NCBI GenBank assembly: GCA_030248135.1
Contig: JASANC010004751.1
Span: forward strand, 62,001 to 126,000
DNA length: 64,000 bases
From: Theristus sp. LFF4_11
Taxonomy: Eukaryota > Nematoda > Chromadorea > Monhysterida > Xyalidae
Direction: 5' to 3'
Shown one piece after another: positions 59,165-64,000 of the stretch. Each line of letters begins with the position of its first letter. Position 1 is the first letter of the stretch. A model generated the notes under the pieces. That model was not told the origin of the DNA and ran no database searches. It was given only the letters and a program-made list of their open reading frames with translations. Position numbers and translations under genes: made by a program.

Positions 59165-62100
59165 AGACCCGATTTTTCAGAATAGCGATTTCCTCTAGGC
59201 ACTAGAATGCAAAGTTTTTCCAATTTAGACAAATCATACATCATTCTGACCGTCTTGACGCGCTGATTCCGAAAATCACATTTATTTTTTGATTCGAAGT
59301 CATTTAGGACCCAAAAATGGCCAAAAACCGTTTTTTTGGACCCTTTCAAAAAATAGTGTTTTTTCAGCTTTTTAATGAAGCTACGACAAAAATAAAAAAA
59401 ACCATTCGATTCGCCTTGATCTGCTGAACATTTTTTGTTAATATACTGTGCCCTAAAAATGAAGTTTAAAAGGTGAATTTTTAAAAAAACTGATTTTAAA
59501 GCCAGTTTTTCATTTTTTTCGGGTCTTCAGAACCGTTTTCGGGGCATAGTATGGGGGTCCACCAAAAAGCACTCCGAAATAGCTAGCTCTGTGCCAAGTT
59601 TCATTTTCAATTTCGGTCGGCAGGATAACTAAAAAATGGTTTTACTGTTGGTACCCAGAACGCGATTTGGTTATCATGACACCGACATGCACCTGAACAT
59701 GTACCACGTGCTGCAACCAGGTGTACTGTGAGATAAAATAAAATAGTGCGTCCAAAAGCCCACGAGACCAGCTAATAGTGCCTCACGAATCAGTCGTCGA
59801 AGTGCTTATTCATGGCCATAACAGCGGAGCTATTTTTGCTCACAAGTGTGAACTATTGGTTAAAGACCCAATGATAATGTTAGTTTTTGGGGTTTTTCAG
59901 CAATTTAGAACCGTTTTCGGGGCATAGTATGGGGGTGCACCAGAAAGCACTCCGAAATAGCTAGCTCTGTGCCAAGTTTCATTTTCAATTTCGGTCGGCT
60001 GGATAACTAAAAAGTAGTTTTACTGTTGGTACCCAGAACGCGATTTGGTCATCATGACACCGACATGCACCTGAACATGTACCACGTGCTGCAACCAGGT
60101 GTACTGTGAGATAAAATAAAATAGTGCATCCAAAAGCCCACGAGACCAGCTAATAGTGCCTCAAGAATCAGTCGTCGAAATGCTTATTCATGGCCATAAC
60201 AGCGGAGCTATTTTTGCTCACAAGTGTGAACTATTGGTTAAAGACCCAATGATAATGTTAGTTTTTGGGGGTTTTCAGCAATTTAGAACCGTTTTCGGGG
60301 CATAGTATGGGGGTGCACCAGAAAGTACTCCGAAATAGCTAGCTCTGTGTCAAGTTTCATTTTCAATTTCGGTCGGCTGGATAACTAAAAAGTAGTTTTA
60401 CTTTTGGTACCCAGAACGCGATTTGGTCATCATGACACCGACATGCACCTGAACATGTACCACGTGCTGCAACCAGGTGTACTGTGAGATAAAATAAAAT
60501 AGCGCATCCAAAAGCCCACGAGACCAGCTAATAGTGCCTCAAGAATCAGTCGTCGAAGTGCTTATTCACGGCCATAACAGCGGAGCTATTTTTGCTTGCA
60601 AGTGTGAACTATTGGTTAAAAAACCCAATGATAATGTTAGTTTTTGGGGGTTTTCAGCAATTTAGAACCGTTTTCGGGGCATAGTATGGGGGTGCACCAG
60701 AAAGCACTCCAAAATAGCTAGCTCTGTGCCAAGTTTCATTTTCAATTTCGGTCGGCTGGATAACTAAAATTTGATTTTACTGTTGGTACCCAGAACGCGA
60801 TTTGGTCATCATGACACCGACATGCACCTGAACATGTACCACGTGCTGCAACCAGGTGTACTGTGAGATAAAATAAAATAGTGCGTCCAAAAGCCCACAA
60901 GACCAGCTAATAGTGCCTCAAGAATCAGTCGTCGAAGTGCTTATTCATGGCCATAACAGCGGAGCTACTTTTGGTACCCAGACCACGATTTTGACACCAT
61001 GAGAACTACATGTACTGTACATGCACTTATACAAGCGTCTTGTTCTGCCACTGTCAGATAGGAACAAAAAGTGCATCGGAAGGTTCACTAGACTGTTATA
61101 GCTAATTTTTACACAAAAACCAGTCGTTGAAACAACCATTCAGTACCACAGCAGAGTATTTGATGATTTTCCGTGCATATAAGAAAAGAAATGATACTGT
61201 TGGTTTTCGATTTCAGTTCAATTAGTTGGATCAGTGTTTGCGCCAACGATTCACACTTGACAGCAACTATTGCTCCGTGTTGTGGCACAGAATAATTAGC
61301 ACTGAATATCCAGCCGAACGATTTTGGAAATGAAATTTCGCACACACTGGATAAGCACTTCCACAAAAACAACTGCTTCTTGTGGCACTATTAAGTGGTA
61401 TCGTGGGCTTTTGGATGCATTGTTTTGTTTTATCTGACATGACACCTGGCCGCAGCACGCAGTACATGTTTAGGTGCATGTAGGTCTCATGGTGACAAAA
61501 TCGCGGTCTGGGTACCAACAGTAAAACCACTTTTTAGTTATCCAGCCGACCGAATTTGGAAATGAAATTTAGCACAGAGCTAGCTATTTTGGAGTGCTTT
61601 CTGGTGCACCCCCATACTATGCCCCGAAAACGGTTCTAAATTGCTGAAAAACCCCAAAAACTAACATTATCATTGGGTCTTTAACCAATAGTTTACACTT
61701 GTGAGCAAAAATAGCTCCGCTGTTATGGCCATGAATAAGCACTTCGACGACTGATTCTTGAGGCACTATTAGCTGGTCTCGTGGGCTTTTGGATGCACTA
61801 TTTTATTTTATCTCACAGTACACCTGGTTGCAGCACGTGGTACATGTTCAGGTGCATGTCGGTGTCATGATGACCAAATCGCGTTCTGGGTACCAACAGT
61901 AAAACCATTTTTTAGTTATCCAGCCGACCGAAATTGAAAATGAAACTTGGCACAGAGCTAGCTATTTCGGAGTGCTTTCTGGTGCACTCCCATACTATGC
62001 CCCGAAAACGGTTCTAAATTGCTGAAAAACCCCAAAAACTAACATTATCATTGGGTCTTTAACCAATAGTTCACACTTGTGAGCAAAAATAGCTCCGCTG

Positions 62101-63900
62101 TTATGGCCATGAATAAGCACTTCGACGACTGATTCTTGAGGCACTATTAGCTGGTCTCGTGGGCTTTTGGATGCACTATTTTATTTTATCTCACAGTACA
62201 CCTGGTTGCAGCACGTGGTACATGTTCAGGTGCATGTCGGTGTCATGATGACCAAATCGCGTTCTGGGTACCAACAGTAAAATCAAATTTTAGTTATCCA
62301 GCCGACCGAAATTGAAAATGAAACTTGGCACAGAGCTAGCTATTTCGGAGTGCTTTCTGGTGCACCCCCATACTATGCCCCGAAAACGGTTCTAAATTGC
62401 TGAAAACCCCCAAAAACTAACATTATCATTGGGTTTTTTAACCAATAGTTCACACTTGCGAGCAAAAATAGCTCCGCTGTTATGGCCGTGAATAAGCACT
62501 TCGACGACTGATTCTTGAGGCACTATTAGCTGGTCTCGTGGGCTTTTGGATGCACTATTTTATTTTATCTCACAGTACACCTGGTTGCAGCACGTGGTAC
62601 ATGTTCAGGTGCATGTCGGTGTCATGATGACCAAATCGCGTTCTGGGTACCAACAGTAAAACTACTTTTTAGTTATCCAGCCGACCGAAATTGAAAATGA
62701 AACTTGGCACAGAGCTAGCTATTTCGGAGTGCTTTCTGGTGCACCCCCATACTATGCCCCGAAAACGGTTCTAAATTGCTGAAAAACCCCAAAAACTAAC
62801 ATTATCATTGGGTCTTTAACCAATAGTTCACACTTGTGAGCAAAAATAGCTCCGCTGTTATGGCCATGAATAAGCACTTCGACGACTGATTCTTGAGGCA
62901 CTAATAGCTGGTCTCGTGGGCTTTTGGATGCACTATTTTATTTTATCTCACAGTACACCTGGTTGCAGCACGTGGTACATGTTCAGGTGCATGTCGGTGT
63001 CATGATGACCAAATCGCGTTCTGGGTACCAACAGTAAAACTACTTTTTAGTTATCCAGCCGACCGAAATTGAAAATGAAACTTGACACAGAGCTAGCTAT
63101 TTCGGAGTGCTTTCTGGTGCACCCCCATACTATGCCCCGAAAACGGTTCTAAATTGCTGAAAAACCCCAAAAACTAACATTGTCATTGGGTCTTTAACCA
63201 ATAGTTCACACTTGTGAGCAAAAATAGCTCCGCTGTTATGGCCATGAATAAGTACTTCGACGACTGATTCTTGAGGCACTATTAGCTGGTCTCGTGGGCT
63301 TTTGGACGCACTATTTTATTTTATCTCACAGTACACCTGGTTGCAGCACGTGGTACATGTTCAGGTGCATGTCGGTGTCATGATAACAAAATCGCGTTCT
63401 GGGTACCAACAGTAAAACCATTTTTTAGTTATCCTGCCGACCGAAATTGAAAATGAAACTTGGCACAGAGCTAGCTATTTCGGAGTGCTTTTTGGTGGAC
63501 CCCCATACTATGCCCCGAAAACGGTTCTGAAGACCCGAAAAAAATGAAAAACTGGCTTTAAAATCAGTTTTTTTAAAAATTCACCTTTTAAACTTCATTT
63601 TTAGGGCACAGTATATTAACAAAAAATGTTCAGCAGATCAAGGCGAATCGAATGGTTTTTTTATTTTTGTCGTAGCTTCATTAAAAAGCTGAAAAAACAC
63701 TATTTTTTGAAAGGGTCCAAAAAAACGGTTTTTGGCCATTTTTGGGTCCTAAATGACTTCGAATCAAAAAATAAATGTGATTTTCGGAATCAGCGCGTCA
63801 AGACGGTCAGAATGATGTATGATTTGTCTAAATTGGAAAAACTTTGCATTCTAGTGCCTAGAGGTGGGAGGGGTGGGACGGTATTCTCAAAAAGCCGATC
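59165..63900. repeat. Large palindrome (foldback) made of 378-bp tandem units
   Basis: The outer ends mirror each other: CTCTAGGCACTAGAATGCAAAG at 59194 pairs with its complement at 63863, and the 330-base outer flanks, including GGACCCAAAAATGGCCAAAA, are near-identical. Inside, a 378-base unit starting GAACCGTTTTCGGGGCATAG begins at about 59531, 59909, 60287 and 60664 on the left arm. Its complement is at about 61624, 62001, 62380, 62759, 63137 and 63516 on the right arm. The centre (about 60970-61480) is a diverged unit pair. No transposase or long open frame. Each unit contains GGTACCCAGAACGCG, CACGTGCTGCAACCAGGTG and AGATAAAATAAAATAG. Confidence 0.88.
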
Positions 63901-64000
63901 TTACCGAAAAAAACAAATGTTTCCCAGCTCCTAAACTTTCAAAACTTGGCACCTTGAACTCAAAATAGGAAACACATCAAAACTAGTGTTTTTGAGCCGC

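Noticed and set aside
61109..61530. Overlapping minus-strand frames at the palindrome centre
   Set aside because: They are diverged repeat units. Comparable frames are closed in the other units, so coding is unlikely.
59165..63900. CRISPR-like array or centromeric satellite
   Set aside because: Units are 378 bases without spacers and are arranged as a mirrored palindrome in animal DNA. That rules out CRISPR, and ten units are too few to call a satellite.

Overview
The window is animal nuclear DNA. Genes are split into short exons with GT..AG introns, the acceptors are nematode-like (TTTCAG, TTTGCAG), coding exons are GC-rich in an AT-rich background, and small DNA transposons are very common. 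A nematode or other ecdysozoan worm fits best. The species cannot be read from the sequence, and no bacterial, viral or organellar block was seen.

Seven genes can be supported, most of them rebuilt from exons too short to stand out as open frames. Left to right: (1) a secreted-end/transmembrane/PPPY adaptor-like protein of Shisa or WBP1/VOPP1 type (+, about 3.4-9.8 kb); (2) a complete seven-exon bestrophin anion channel (+, 13.1-24.7 kb) with a 9.6 kb first intron full of repeats; (3) a HAND/Twist-type bHLH factor (-, 26.8-27.7 kb); (4) an ataxin-7 homologue, about 14 exons (-, 28.2-34.5 kb); (5) a GPI-anchored Ly6/three-finger protein (-, 40.7-42.7 kb); (6) a 106-residue, probably mitochondrial membrane protein (+, 52.4-56.0 kb) whose intron holds three transposons; (7) the last two exons of the SAGA adaptor TADA3 (-, 58.1-58.6 kb). 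Ataxin-7 and TADA3 are both subunits of the SAGA histone-modifying complex.

The rest is mostly mobile DNA. The main class is short hAT-type elements with TAGGG...CCCTA-like ends and 8-bp target duplications, several of them exact and readable. They occur at 15.3, 19.5, 35.8, 37.0, 43.5, 48.8, 50.1, 51.3, 53.3 and 54.3 kb, and the last still carries a broken hAT transposase. TA-flanked Tc1/mariner-like miniature elements, long-inverted-repeat elements and elements with long poly-G/poly-C runs are nested among them, above all at 18.3-21 kb, 35-38 kb and 45-52 kb. The right end (59.2-63.9 kb) is one large palindrome built from 378-bp tandem units, about four on the left arm and six on the right.

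The first 3.4 kb, 9.8-13.1 kb, 24.9-26.8 kb, 42.7-43.5 kb and 56.0-58.1 kb show little beyond unconfirmed open frames and miniature elements.
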